DNA of 41,850 nt from the NCBI GenBank assembly GCA_038241255.1, contig JBBRFW010000020.1, positions 1 through 41,850 on the forward strand, given 5' to 3'. The position numbers and the translations under genes are program-made. This document shows, piece by piece, positions 23,280 through 30,418 of this stretch. The stretch comes from Schlegelella_A sp038241255. GTDB lineage: Bacteria; Pseudomonadota; Gammaproteobacteria; Burkholderiales; Burkholderiaceae_C. The notes beneath the pieces were generated by a model. It was not told where the DNA came from and did no database searches. It was given only the letters and a program-made list of their open reading frames with translations. How positions within the stretch are numbered: position 1 is the stretch's first letter; each line of letters begins with the position of its first letter.

Positions 23280-24983
23280 TCAGGGCGTGACGGGGTTGAG
23301 GTAGCGGTGGATGGCCTGCACGACGACCGAGCCTTCGCCGACTCCCGAGGCGACGCGCTTGACCGAGCCCGAGCGCACGTCGCCCACGACGAAGACGCCG
23401 GGGCGCGAGGTCGCGTACGGCGAGTCGACGCCTGCATCGGCGCGCGCGCCGGTGCAGACGAAGCCCTGCGAATCGAGCGCGAGGCAGCCCGCGGCCCACT
23501 GCGTGTTCGGCTCGGCGCCGATCATCACGAACAGGCTCGTCGCCGGCCGTGTCGTCGTCGCGCCGGTCTTGCGATGCGTCCAGGTGACGCCGAGCAGCGC
23601 CGTGTCTCCCTCGAGCGCGGTGACCTCCGAATGCAGGTAGAGAGTAATCCGCTCCGAGCGCTCGATTCGTTGCACGAGGTAGTCGGACATCGTCGCCGCC
23701 AGGCCGGTGCCGCGCACGGGCATGTGCAGGTGCTTCGCGGTGCGGGCGAGAAAGACGGCGGCTTGGCCGGCCGAGTTGCCGCCGCCGACGATGACGATCT
23801 CCTCGTGAGCGCAGAGATCGGCCTCCATCGCCGTCGCCGCGTAGTAAATGCCCGCGCCTTCGAAGCGGCTGTAGCCGGCGCCGTCGAGCTTGCGGTAGCG
23901 GGCGCCGGTGGCGACGATGACGGCACGGGCGCGGATCGATTCGCCGTCGTCGAGCGCGAGCGTGTAGGGCGTGCCGTCGCAGTCGAGGCCGACGACGGCG
24001 CGCGAGAGCGCCAACCGCGCGCCGAACTTCTGCGCCTGTACCTGGGTGCGACCGGCGAGCGCCTGGCCCGAGATGCCGGTCGCAAAGCCGGGGTAGTTCT
24101 CGACCTTCGAGCTTGTCCCCGCCTGCCCCCCGGGCGCCCTGCTCTCGACGACGATCGTCTGCGGCCCTTCGCAAGCGCCGTACACAGCCGCCGCAAGACC
24201 GGCCGGCCCTGCGCCGACGACGGCGAGGTCGAACACCTCGGCGTGGTCGAAGGTCTCGGTGAGGCCGAGATCGTCTGCCATCTGCGCGAGCGTCGGGTTG
24301 CGCAGGACGCGATGGCCGGGCGCGATCACCACCGGCAGGTCTGCGGTAGCGAGCGAGAAGCAGTCGAGGAAGCCGCCCGCATCGGCGTCGTGCTCGGTGT
24401 CGAGGTGGCGATAGGGGTAGGCGTTGCGGCTCAGGAACTGGAGCAGGTGCAGGGTGTCGCCGCTGTGCGCCGGCCCGACGCCGACGACGCCACCGTGAAC
24501 GTGGCGGATCAGGCCGACGCGGTGCAGGATGAACGCGCGCATGACGATCTCGCCGATGTCGGGCTCCGTCGAGACGAGGTGGCGGAAGTCGGCGCGCCTG
24601 ACGCGCAGCAGCACGCTCGCCTCGCCGGCGCGCGCGCTCACCAGCACCTGGCGGTCGTTGAAGAGGTCGAGCTCGCCGGCGAACTGGCACGCGCGCAGGA
24701 CGACGAAGACCTGCGGCATGTCGTGCTCGTCGACGTCGAAGATCTCGATCGACCCGGAGACGACGACGAAGAAATCGACGCTGCGGTCGCCGCGCGAGAA
24801 GATCGACGCGCGCGCCGCAAATCGCTCCTCGCTGCCGTGGCGGGCAACGCGCGCCAGCATGTCAGCGCCCAGGCGTGGCAAGGTCTGCGCCTCGCGTCCG
24901 ATCGGATCGCTTGGGTCGAGCGCGCTGTCGAGGGCGCTGTTTTCGATCCCGGGGGCGCGCCCTGTGGTATCGCTGTCGGCCAT
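23280..24983 (-). CDS. Cyclic-nucleotide-binding / thioredoxin-reductase-like flavoprotein fusion
   Basis: Three-part protein of 567 residues. Residues about 45-160 form a cyclic-nucleotide-binding-like beta-barrel (SIFSRGDRSVDFFVVVSGSIEIF, CQFAGELDLFNDRQVLVSARA). Residues about 165-235 look like a thioredoxin-fold insert with no active Cys pair (LLQFLSRNAYPYRHLD, DLPVVIAPGHRVLRNPT). From about 245 comes a thioredoxin-reductase-type module with FAD motif LAVVGAGPAGLAAAVYG, PGGQAGTSSKVENYPGF, NADPH motif IVIVGGGNSAGQAAVFLA and terminal FAD motif GVFVVGDVRSGSVKRVASGVGEGS. Where E. coli TrxB has CATC, this protein reads GIYYAATAMEADLC, so the redox-active disulfide is missing. It probably signals through, or oxidises, something other than thioredoxin. 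The Nramp gene follows after 14 bp and msrB precedes it. Confidence 0.88.
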   Translation of the reverse strand: MADSDTTGRAPGIENSALDSALDPSDPIGREAQTLPRLGADMLARVARHGSEERFAARASIFSRGDRSVDFFVVVSGSIEIFDVDEHDMPQVFVVLRACQFAGELDLFNDRQVLVSARAGEASVLLRVRRADFRHLVSTEPDIGEIVMRAFILHRVGLIRHVHGGVVGVGPAHSGDTLHLLQFLSRNAYPYRHLDTEHDADAGGFLDCFSLATADLPVVIAPGHRVLRNPTLAQMADDLGLTETFDHAEVFDLAVVGAGPAGLAAAVYGACEGPQTIVVESRAPGGQAGTSSKVENYPGFATGISGQALAGRTQVQAQKFGARLALSRAVVGLDCDGTPYTLALDDGESIRARAVIVATGARYRKLDGAGYSRFEGAGIYYAATAMEADLCAHEEIVIVGGGNSAGQAAVFLARTAKHLHMPVRGTGLAATMSDYLVQRIERSERITLYLHSEVTALEGDTALLGVTWTHRKTGATTTRPATSLFVMIGAEPNTQWAAGCLALDSQGFVCTGARADAGVDSPYATSRPGVFVVGDVRSGSVKRVASGVGEGSVVVQAIHRYLNPVTP

Positions 24984-24996
24984 GAGCGGAGTCTAG

Positions 24997-25050
24997 GCGC
25001 CGGGCGGCGCAAGACAGGAGCGGCTTGCGCCGCCCGGCGCAAGCCGCTCC
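24997..25050. repeat. Two overlapping, mutually exclusive palindromes between msrB and the flavoprotein gene
   Basis: The first is a 17-bp perfect inverted repeat, arms 24997-25013 and 25024-25040, with a 10-base spacer. The second is a 15-bp perfect inverted repeat, arms 25017-25031 and 25036-25050, with loop GCCC. They share 25024-25040, so only one can form at a time. On the minus-strand transcript the second lies 17 nt after the msrB stop and forms first; the first would form when transcription proceeds. This could be a terminator/antiterminator or simply a bidirectional terminator; function is inferred. Confidence 0.7.
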
Positions 25051-25067
25051 CTCAGCGTCAACAGGCC

Positions 25068-25541
25068 CTAGGTCGGAATGAACTTCAAGGCGACACCGTT
25101 GTTGCAATAGCGCTTGCCGGTCGGCTTAGGGCCGTCGTCGAAGATGTGGCCCTGGTGGCCGCCGCAGCGCGCGCAGTGGTACTCGGTGCGCGGGATGATC
25201 ATCTTCACGTCGGTCTTGGTGAGCACCGCGCCGGGCAGCGACGCGTAGAAACTCGGCCAGCCGGTACCGCTGTCGAACTTGGTGTCAGAGGTGAAGAGCG
25301 GCAGGTCGCAGCCGGCGCAGTCGAAGCGGCCCTTGCGGTGTTCGTCGTTGAGCGGGCTTGACCCCGGGTACTCGGTGCCTTCGTGACGAAGCACCTGGTA
25401 GGCCGCGGGAGCGAGGCGCTGCTTCCACTGCTCGTCTGAAAGAGAGACCGTCTCGATGCGGGGTGCGCCGGCCTGCGCCGCGGCCATGGCGGGGGCGAGG
25501 CCGAATGCGGAGAGGACGGCGAGGAACGGGCGGCGGGTCAT
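25068..25541 (-). CDS. msrB: Peptide-methionine (R)-S-oxide reductase MsrB, exported
   Basis: Reduces methionine R-sulfoxide in proteins. The product has 157 residues. Zinc is held by C75/C78 (FDCAGCD) and C123/C126 (YHCARCGG). The catalytic Cys is C146 in GKRYCNNGVALKF, and SGTGWPSFY, GHQGHIFDDGP and LPLFTSDTKFDSG are family signatures. The N-terminus MTRRPFLAVLSAFGLAPAMAAAQA is a signal peptide with a Tat-like (T)RRPFL motif, so the enzyme probably works in the periplasm; most MsrB proteins are cytosolic. The ATG at 25541 is preceded by AGGAG at good distance. It precedes the flavoprotein and metal transporter genes on the same strand, fitting an oxidative damage role. Confidence 0.94.
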   Translation of the reverse strand: MTRRPFLAVLSAFGLAPAMAAAQAGAPRIETVSLSDEQWKQRLAPAAYQVLRHEGTEYPGSSPLNDEHRKGRFDCAGCDLPLFTSDTKFDSGTGWPSFYASLPGAVLTKTDVKMIIPRTEYHCARCGGHQGHIFDDGPKPTGKRYCNNGVALKFIPT

Positions 25542-25625
25542 GGCGGGAGTCTCCTGGAATCGATGGCGATCGGTCGCTTCGGCGCGAAAAACCTTTCTAC
25601 GCAGGCGTTGCCGGCGCGGACGCGG

Positions 25626-26837
25626 TCACGAGACGGGCCAGAGCGCCCACATCCGCAGCGGCTGCTTCATTCGTCCGGCGGCCGCCTCGGCGTCGTCTCC
25701 CCAGCCCCAGAAATAGTCGGCGCGCACCGCACCGACGATCGCCGAGCCGGTGTCCTGGGCGACGACGAGGCGGCGCAGCGGCCGCGTCGCGAGCGGCTCC
25801 GTGGTGTCGAGCCAGACGGGAGTGCCGTAGGGAATGCTCTGCGGATCGACGGCGATCGAGCGGCCCGGCGAGAGCGCCACGCCTTGCGCGCCGCGCGGCC
25901 CCAGGCCGGGATCGGGCAGCGGCTCCTCGCGGAAGAATACGAAGCGCGGATTGCTGCGCAGCATCTCGTCGATGCGCTGCGGGTTGCGCCGCGCCCAGGC
26001 GCGGATCGCCAGCCACGACGCGTCCTCGGCGCGAAGCTCGCCCTGCTCGATCAGCCAGCGCCCCACCGAGCGATAAGGCTGGTCGTTGTGCCCGGCGTAG
26101 GCGACCCGAACGAGCTCGGGCGCGCCGCCGCGCTCGCCGGCCAGCGCCAGACGCCCCGACCCCTGGACCTGCAGCAACAGCGCGTCGAGGCGGTCGCGCA
26201 CCCAGGCGATCTCGCGGCCGCGCAGGCTTCGCTGGGCCGCCGGCACGGTCTCGATCTGCTGCCGAGTCCAGTACGGGCTCCGGGTCGTCAGGTCGGCCGG
26301 CGGGCCATAGAGGGCGACGCGAAAGCCCGGGCGAGAGACCCGCGACGCCTCGACGAGTGGCTCGAAGTAGCCGGTCGCCAGGCCGACCGGGTCGTGCTCG
26401 ACCGACTCGACGCGATAGGGTCGCAGCTGGCGCTGCAGCCAGTCGCGCACCGCCGTGTCGCCGCCGGCCACCGTCGCGGCGGCGCCGCGGCGCGCCGTGG
26501 CGCAGGTGTCGAGCCAGGCCGGTGCGGGCCGGTCGCAACTGCGCAGGAAGGCGGCCCACGCCTCGCCGACGCGATCGCTGTCCCAGCCCGGCAGGTCGCT
26601 CCAGCGCACCGCGACCCAGCGCGCGCGCTGGCGATCGATCGTCGCTGTGGCGAGGTCGTCTCGGCCGGGCGCGGGCGCCGCCACTTCGCCCGCGCGGGTC
26701 AAAGCGGCGGCCGGCCTGGGCGGCGGCCCAAGCGGCGTGCTAGAGCAGGCTGTGAGCACGGCCGCCGCGCTCACGGCGAGCCTTCCTAGAATCGGCGCCG
26801 CTGCCAGGCACCTGGCGCCAATGAAAGCGCGAGTCAT
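25626..26837 (-). CDS. mltA: Membrane-bound lytic murein transglycosylase A
   Basis: Outer-membrane lipoprotein that cleaves peptidoglycan glycan strands with 1,6-anhydro product formation. With the ATG at 26837 the protein has 403 residues. It starts with a lipoprotein signal peptide whose lipobox is LTAC (Cys31). MltA signatures are TGYFEPLVEASR, RGREIAWVRDRLDALLLQVQGSGRL, and YRSVGRWLIEQGEL. The C-terminal 3D domain with SIAVDPQSIPYGTPVWLDT, LVVAQDTGSAIVGAVRADYFWGWGDDAE carries the catalytic Asp. An ATG at 26846 would add three residues. Either start overlaps, on the other strand, the 5' end of a 50-residue ORF. It stands upstream of apaG and rpe as in many Burkholderiales. Confidence 0.93.
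   Translation of the reverse strand: MTRAFIGARCLAAAPILGRLAVSAAAVLTACSSTPLGPPPRPAAALTRAGEVAAPAPGRDDLATATIDRQRARWVAVRWSDLPGWDSDRVGEAWAAFLRSCDRPAPAWLDTCATARRGAAATVAGGDTAVRDWLQRQLRPYRVESVEHDPVGLATGYFEPLVEASRVSRPGFRVALYGPPADLTTRSPYWTRQQIETVPAAQRSLRGREIAWVRDRLDALLLQVQGSGRLALAGERGGAPELVRVAYAGHNDQPYRSVGRWLIEQGELRAEDASWLAIRAWARRNPQRIDEMLRSNPRFVFFREEPLPDPGLGPRGAQGVALSPGRSIAVDPQSIPYGTPVWLDTTEPLATRPLRRLVVAQDTGSAIVGAVRADYFWGWGDDAEAAAGRMKQPLRMWALWPVS
26785..26794 (+). promoter_or_regulatory. Candidate -10 element upstream of the 50-residue membrane protein
   Basis: CCTAGAATCG holds the -10-like hexamer TAGAAT at 26787-26792, 29 bp before the ATG at 26821. The same CCTAGAATC string occurs in both orientations in the apaG/rpe promoter region, which supports a promoter role here, although it lies inside the mltA signal-peptide codons. 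No convincing -35 is seen. Confidence 0.4.
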
Positions 26838-26973
26838 GTGGGTCATTCTGCTGGAAGCGTTCGGCGCCGGTGCGTTGCTGGTCTTGATCGTCTGGTGGAC
26901 GATGTTTTCGGGGCGGCGCCGCGGCGAAAGGGACGAGGGCGATCGACGCGACCGCACGGGCCCGCCGCCCTGA
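26821..26973 (+). CDS. Small single-pass membrane protein, 50 residues
   Basis: The product begins MKARVMWVILLEAFGAGALL, continues through a hydrophobic helix to VWWTMFSG (about residues 5-30), and ends in a highly charged tail RRRGERDEGDRRDRTGPPP. The positive-charge cluster after the helix is typical of a small inner-membrane protein with a cytoplasmic tail. Supporting evidence is a TAGAAT -10 element 29 bp upstream and a placement that fills the gap between mltA and apaG. Its first 17-26 bases are antisense to the mltA start. I do not recognise a function; chance is possible but the hydropathy pattern argues against it. Confidence 0.6.
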   Translation: MKARVMWVILLEAFGAGALLVLIVWWTMFSGRRRGERDEGDRRDRTGPPP

Positions 26974-26995
26974 TTTATCGCCGCGCGCGGCCGCC

Positions 26996-27370
26996 TCAGT
27001 GCAAAGCCGACGCCAGCGTCAAGCCGAACTCCGCGATCAGCGCATCGAAGGGATGGGCGTCTTCGGTCATGCAGAAGAAGGTGCCGCGCATCGTCCCGTT
27101 CGGCGTCGCGATGCGCGTCCAGCTCGTGTACTCAAAACTCTCGCCCGGCTTGAGCACCGGCTGGTGACCGACCACGGCGAGGCCGCGGACCTCGTCGACG
27201 TGGCCGTGCGCGTCGGTGACGATCCAGTGGCGCGCGATCAGCTGCGCGGTGACGTCGCCGCTGTTCCTGATCGCGATGGTGTAGGCGAACGCGTAATGGC
27301 CCTTGGCGCGGTCCGACTGCTCGGGCAGATGACGGACGGCGACGCTGGTCGTGAGCTCGGGATGGGCCAT
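26996..27370 (-). CDS. apaG: ApaG (CorD) family protein
   Basis: Small beta-sandwich (FnIII-like) protein of 124 residues, the usual ApaG length. Family motifs are FAYTIAIRNSGDVTAQLIARHWIVTDAHGHVDEVRGLAVVGHQPVL with the conserved RHWIVTDA block, PGESFEYTSWTRIATPNGTMRGTF and the C-terminal FDALIAEFGL. ApaG is linked genetically to Co2+ resistance and Mg2+ efflux in enterobacteria; its biochemical role is not settled. It is divergent from rpe, with a symmetric pair of -10-like elements between them. The minus-strand -10 is so close to the ATG at 27370 that the mRNA may lack a leader. Confidence 0.93.
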   Translation of the reverse strand: MAHPELTTSVAVRHLPEQSDRAKGHYAFAYTIAIRNSGDVTAQLIARHWIVTDAHGHVDEVRGLAVVGHQPVLKPGESFEYTSWTRIATPNGTMRGTFFCMTEDAHPFDALIAEFGLTLASALH

Positions 27371-27374
27371 GCTT

Positions 27375-27414
27375 GATTCTAGGAGGGGCGCTTCGAGGGG
27401 CGCGACCTAGAATC
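27375..27414. promoter_or_regulatory. Symmetric divergent promoter between apaG and rpe
   Basis: GATTCTAGG (27375-27383) and CCTAGAATC (27406-27414) form a 9-bp perfect inverted repeat. Each arm contains TAGAAT read outward: on the minus strand at 27376-27381 toward apaG, and on the plus strand at 27408-27413 toward rpe. The hexamers lie about 5 and 11 bp before the two ATG codons, so transcription would start at or within a few bases of the start codons. No consensus -35 fits the short space between them. Confidence 0.5.
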
Positions 27415-27424
27415 GAGCGAGCCC

Positions 27425-28102
27425 ATGCCGCGCTTTCGCATCGCCCCGAGCATCCTTTCCGCCGATTTCGCGCGGCTCGGCGACGAGGTGCGCGAGGTCG
27501 TCGCCGCCGGCGCCGACTGGATCCACTTCGACGTGATGGACAACCACTACGTGCCGAATCTGACCATCGGCCCGATGGTCTGCGCGGCGGTCCGCAAGCA
27601 CGCCGTCACGATCGCCGGCGCAAGGGTGCCGATCGATGTCCACCTGATGGTCGAGCCGGTCGAGGCGCTGGCGCAGGCGTTCGCCGAGGTCGGCGCAGAC
27701 GTCATCAGCTTTCATCCCGACGCGAGCACGCACGTCGACCGCACGCTGCAGCTGATCCGAGCCGCCGGCTGCCAGGCCGGCCTGGTCTTCAATCCGGCGG
27801 CGCCGCTCGATGTCCTCGACTGGGTGATAGACAAGGTCGACCTCGTCCTCGTCATGAGCGTCAACCCCGGCTTCGGCGGGCAGAGCTTCATCCCGTCGGC
27901 GCTCCGGAAGATCGCCGACGCGCGCCGCCGCATCGACGCGAGCGGCCGTGACATCCGCCTCGAGGTCGATGGCGGCATCAAGATCGACAACATCCGCGCT
28001 GCCGCCGATGCCGGTTGCGACACCTTCGTCGCCGGCAGCGCGATCTTCGGCGCCGCCGACTATCGCGCCGTCATCGCCGCGATGCGCGCGAACCTCGGCT
28101 AG
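27425..28102 (+). CDS. rpe: Ribulose-phosphate 3-epimerase
   Basis: Interconverts ribulose 5-phosphate and xylulose 5-phosphate in the pentose phosphate and Calvin pathways. The protein has 225 residues with the TIM-barrel family signatures: IAPSILSADFARLGDEV at the N-terminus with catalytic Asp, WIHFDVMDNHYVPNLTIGP with metal-binding His and Asp, DVHLMVEPVE, ISFHPDAS, VLVMSVNPGFGGQSFIP, and LEVDGGIKIDNIRAAADAGCDTFVAGSAIFG at the phosphate site. The ATG at 27425 gives MPRFRIAPSIL. In Burkholderiales rpe is normally followed by gph and trpE; here a metal exporter gene follows 19 bp downstream. Confidence 0.97.
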   Translation: MPRFRIAPSILSADFARLGDEVREVVAAGADWIHFDVMDNHYVPNLTIGPMVCAAVRKHAVTIAGARVPIDVHLMVEPVEALAQAFAEVGADVISFHPDASTHVDRTLQLIRAAGCQAGLVFNPAAPLDVLDWVIDKVDLVLVMSVNPGFGGQSFIPSALRKIADARRRIDASGRDIRLEVDGGIKIDNIRAAADAGCDTFVAGSAIFGAADYRAVIAAMRANLG

Positions 28103-28121
28103 CGGGCGGGCGAAGATCGTC

Positions 28122-29111
28122 ATGGATAGGCACCGGGCCGCGCACGGCCACGATCACGAGCATGCGCCCGACGCTGGGGATGGCCACGGCCACGGCCACG
28201 CGCACGGCGTCCACAACCTCGACCGCGCATTCGCGATCGGCATCGCGATCAACATCGCCTTCGTCGTCGTCGAGGCGTTCTATGGCTGGCGCGCCGATTC
28301 GCTCGCGCTTCTCGCCGACGCCGGCCACAACCTAGGCGACGTGCTCGGCCTCGTCCTCGCCTGGGCCGGCGCCTTCGCGGGCCGCCTCGCGCCCGACGAA
28401 CGCCACACCTACGGCTGGAAGCGCGCCTCGATCCTCGCCGCCTTCGCCAACTCGCTGCTCCTGCTGGTGGCGATCGGCTCGCTCGCCTGGGCGGCGGTCG
28501 GCCGGCTGGCGGCGCCGGCGCCGATCGACGCCGGGACGGTGATGGCGGTGGCGGCGATCGGCATCGTCGTCAACGGCGCGACAGCGCTGCTCTTCCTGCG
28601 CGGCAGCCACGACGACCTGAACGCGCGCGGCGCTTTTCTGCACATGGCTGCCGACGCGGCGGTCTCTGCCGGCGTCGTCGCCGCCGCCGCGTTCACCGTC
28701 TGGCTTGGCTGGGCCTGGCTCGATCCCGCGGCGAGCCTGGCGATCGCGCTCGTCATCCTGATCGGCACGTGGGGCTTGTTTCGCGACTCGCTGCACCTCA
28801 TGTTTGATGGCGTGCCGACCTCGATCGACCTCGAAGCCGTCCGCGCCGAACTTGCGGCGCTGCCCGGCGTGGCCTGCGTGGCCGACCTGCACGTGTGGGC
28901 GACAGGCACGACCGAGGTCGCGCTGACCGCCCATCTGGCGATGCCCGACGGCCACCCCGACGACGCCTTCTTCCGCGCCGCCGCCGAGCGCATGCGCGAG
29001 CGCTTTGCGATCGGCCACGTGACGCTGCAGGCGGCGACCGAGACGCTGATGACGCCGTGCGACGGCGTCGTCGCGCCGGCGCGGGCGCCCGCCGCGGCGC
29101 ATTTGCACTGA
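28122..29111 (+). CDS. Cation diffusion facilitator (CDF), zinc-type exporter
   Basis: Proton-coupled Zn2+/Cd2+ exporter of the CDF family, 329 residues. The N-terminus is His-rich (HGHDHEHAP, then DGHGHGHAHGVH), as in ZitB/CzcD relatives. Six membrane helices follow. The transport site is the zinc-type HD-HD set: H69 and D73 in LLADAGHNLGDVLGL (helix 2) and H174 and D178 in FLHMAADAAVSAGVV (helix 5). The cytoplasmic C-terminal domain has LPGVACVADLHVWATGTTEVALTAHL, the CDF metal-binding ferredoxin-like fold, and the protein ends in AAHLH. It starts 19 bp after rpe and lies 21 bp before cbpA, so it may be read from the rpe promoter. No metalloregulator is adjacent. Confidence 0.93.
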   Translation: MDRHRAAHGHDHEHAPDAGDGHGHGHAHGVHNLDRAFAIGIAINIAFVVVEAFYGWRADSLALLADAGHNLGDVLGLVLAWAGAFAGRLAPDERHTYGWKRASILAAFANSLLLLVAIGSLAWAAVGRLAAPAPIDAGTVMAVAAIGIVVNGATALLFLRGSHDDLNARGAFLHMAADAAVSAGVVAAAAFTVWLGWAWLDPAASLAIALVILIGTWGLFRDSLHLMFDGVPTSIDLEAVRAELAALPGVACVADLHVWATGTTEVALTAHLAMPDGHPDDAFFRAAAERMRERFAIGHVTLQAATETLMTPCDGVVAPARAPAAAHLH

Positions 29112-29132
29112 TACGGCGATCCCGGCGCGGCG

Positions 29133-30098
29133 ATGAAATACAAGGACTACTACGAAACGCTCGGCGTCGCGCGCGGCGCCACGCAGGACCAGATCAAGCA
29201 GGCGTACCGCAAGCTCGCCCGCAAGTACCACCCCGACGTCAGCAAGATGGCCGACGCGGAAGCGCGCTTCAAGGAGATCAACGAGGCCAACGAGGTCCTG
29301 AAGGATGCGGAGAAGCGCGCCGCCTATGACCAGATGGGCAGCAACTGGAAGGCCGGCCAAGACTTCCAGCCGCCGCCGAACTGGGATGCGGGCTTCGAGT
29401 TCCGCGGCGGCCAGGGCCGGCCCGGCGCGTTCGGCGGCGGCGAAGGCTTCGACGCGAGCGATTTCTTCGAGTCGCTGTTCGGCAGGCGCGGCCCAGCCGA
29501 GGGCGGCTCGCCGCGCCGGCGAGCCAGCGTCCAGGGCGAGGACCATCACGCCAAGGTGCTGATCGATCTCGAGGATTCGTACCGCGGCGCCGAGCGGAGC
29601 ATCTCGCTGCGCGCGCCAGTCGAGACCGCCGACGGGCGGATCGCGGTGCAGGAGCGCACCCTCGATGTCCACATCCCCAAGGGAATCCGACCCGGGCAGC
29701 ACCTGCGCCTGGCCGGCCAGGGCGCGCCCGGCGCCGGTGGCGCGCGCGCCGGCGACCTCTACCTCGAGATTGAGTTCAATCCGCACCCGCTCTATCGCGT
29801 CGAGGGCGGCGACGTCTTCGTCGACCTGCCGCTGGCGCCGTGGGAAGCCGCGCTGGGCGCGGGCGTCGACGTGCCCACACCCGAAGGCACGGTGCAGCTA
29901 ACGGTGCCCAAGGGCTCGCAAGCGGGCCGCAAGCTCCGCCTCAAGGGCCGCGGATTGCCGGGCAAGAATCCGGGCGACCTCTACGCCGTGCTGGCCCTGG
30001 TGGCGCCCAAGGCCGACACCGAGGCAGCGCGGACGGCGTACGAGAACCTGGCCACGGCCTTCGCCGACTTCAAGCCCCGCGCGCATCTGCAAGGATGA
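29133..30098 (+). CDS. cbpA: Curved DNA-binding protein CbpA (class B DnaJ)
   Basis: DnaK co-chaperone and nucleoid-associated protein, 321 residues. The J domain covers about 1-68 with H33-P34-D35 in KYHPDVSK and YYETLGVARGATQDQIKQAYRKLARK. A Gly/Phe-rich linker (about 95-125, FRGGQGRPGAFGGGEGFDASDFFESLFGRRG) follows. The two C-terminal beta-domains have HAKVLIDLEDSYRGAERSI, LDVHIPKGIRPGQHLRLAGQG, GDLYLEIEFNPHPLYRVEGGDV, and KLRLKGRGLPGKNPGDLYAVL. There is no Cys-rich zinc finger, which separates it from DnaJ. The next gene, cbpM, encodes its specific inhibitor and starts 6 bp downstream. Together they form a standard CbpA-CbpM unit. Confidence 0.95.
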   Translation: MKYKDYYETLGVARGATQDQIKQAYRKLARKYHPDVSKMADAEARFKEINEANEVLKDAEKRAAYDQMGSNWKAGQDFQPPPNWDAGFEFRGGQGRPGAFGGGEGFDASDFFESLFGRRGPAEGGSPRRRASVQGEDHHAKVLIDLEDSYRGAERSISLRAPVETADGRIAVQERTLDVHIPKGIRPGQHLRLAGQGAPGAGGARAGDLYLEIEFNPHPLYRVEGGDVFVDLPLAPWEAALGAGVDVPTPEGTVQLTVPKGSQAGRKLRLKGRGLPGKNPGDLYAVLALVAPKADTEAARTAYENLATAFADFKPRAHLQG

Positions 30099-30104
30099 CC
30101 CGTC

Positions 30105-30413
30105 ATGAACCGAACGATCTCCAGCGCGCTGCGCGGCAGCGTCGTCGAAGAGGACCTGCTGCTGACCACCGTCGAGCTGTGCCGCGCCGTCCGCACGTCG
30201 CAGCAGCAGGTGGAGGTCTGGGTCTACGAGGGCGTGCTGCAGCCAACCGGCGAGTCGACCGACGAGTGGCGCTTCGGCGGCGACTCGCTGGCGCGAGTCC
30301 GCCTCGCTACCCGGCTGATGCACGACCTCGAGATCAACACGCCCGGCGTCGCGCTCGCGCTCGACCTCCTCGACCGGATCGCCGAACTCGAACGAACGCC
30401 CCTCGGGCGCTGA
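30105..30413 (+). CDS. cbpM: Chaperone modulator CbpM
   Basis: Small MerR-HTH-like protein, 102 residues, which in E. coli binds the CbpA J domain and blocks both its co-chaperone and DNA-binding activity. Visible features are the N-terminal VVEEDLLLTTVELCRAVRTSQQQVEVWVYEGVLQPTGE with a helix-turn-helix pattern. A middle segment EWRFGGDSLARVRLATRLMHDLEINTPGVALALDLLDRI is characteristic of CbpM. The position directly after cbpA settles the assignment. The ATG at 30105 is 6 bp after the cbpA stop. Confidence 0.92.
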   Translation: MNRTISSALRGSVVEEDLLLTTVELCRAVRTSQQQVEVWVYEGVLQPTGESTDEWRFGGDSLARVRLATRLMHDLEINTPGVALALDLLDRIAELERTPLGR

Positions 30414-30418
30414 CCGTC

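Noticed and set aside
23266..24690. Long upstream extension of the Nramp reading frame
   Set aside because: It runs antisense-free but out of frame through the flavoprotein gene; the Nramp sequence begins only at the ATG at 23265.
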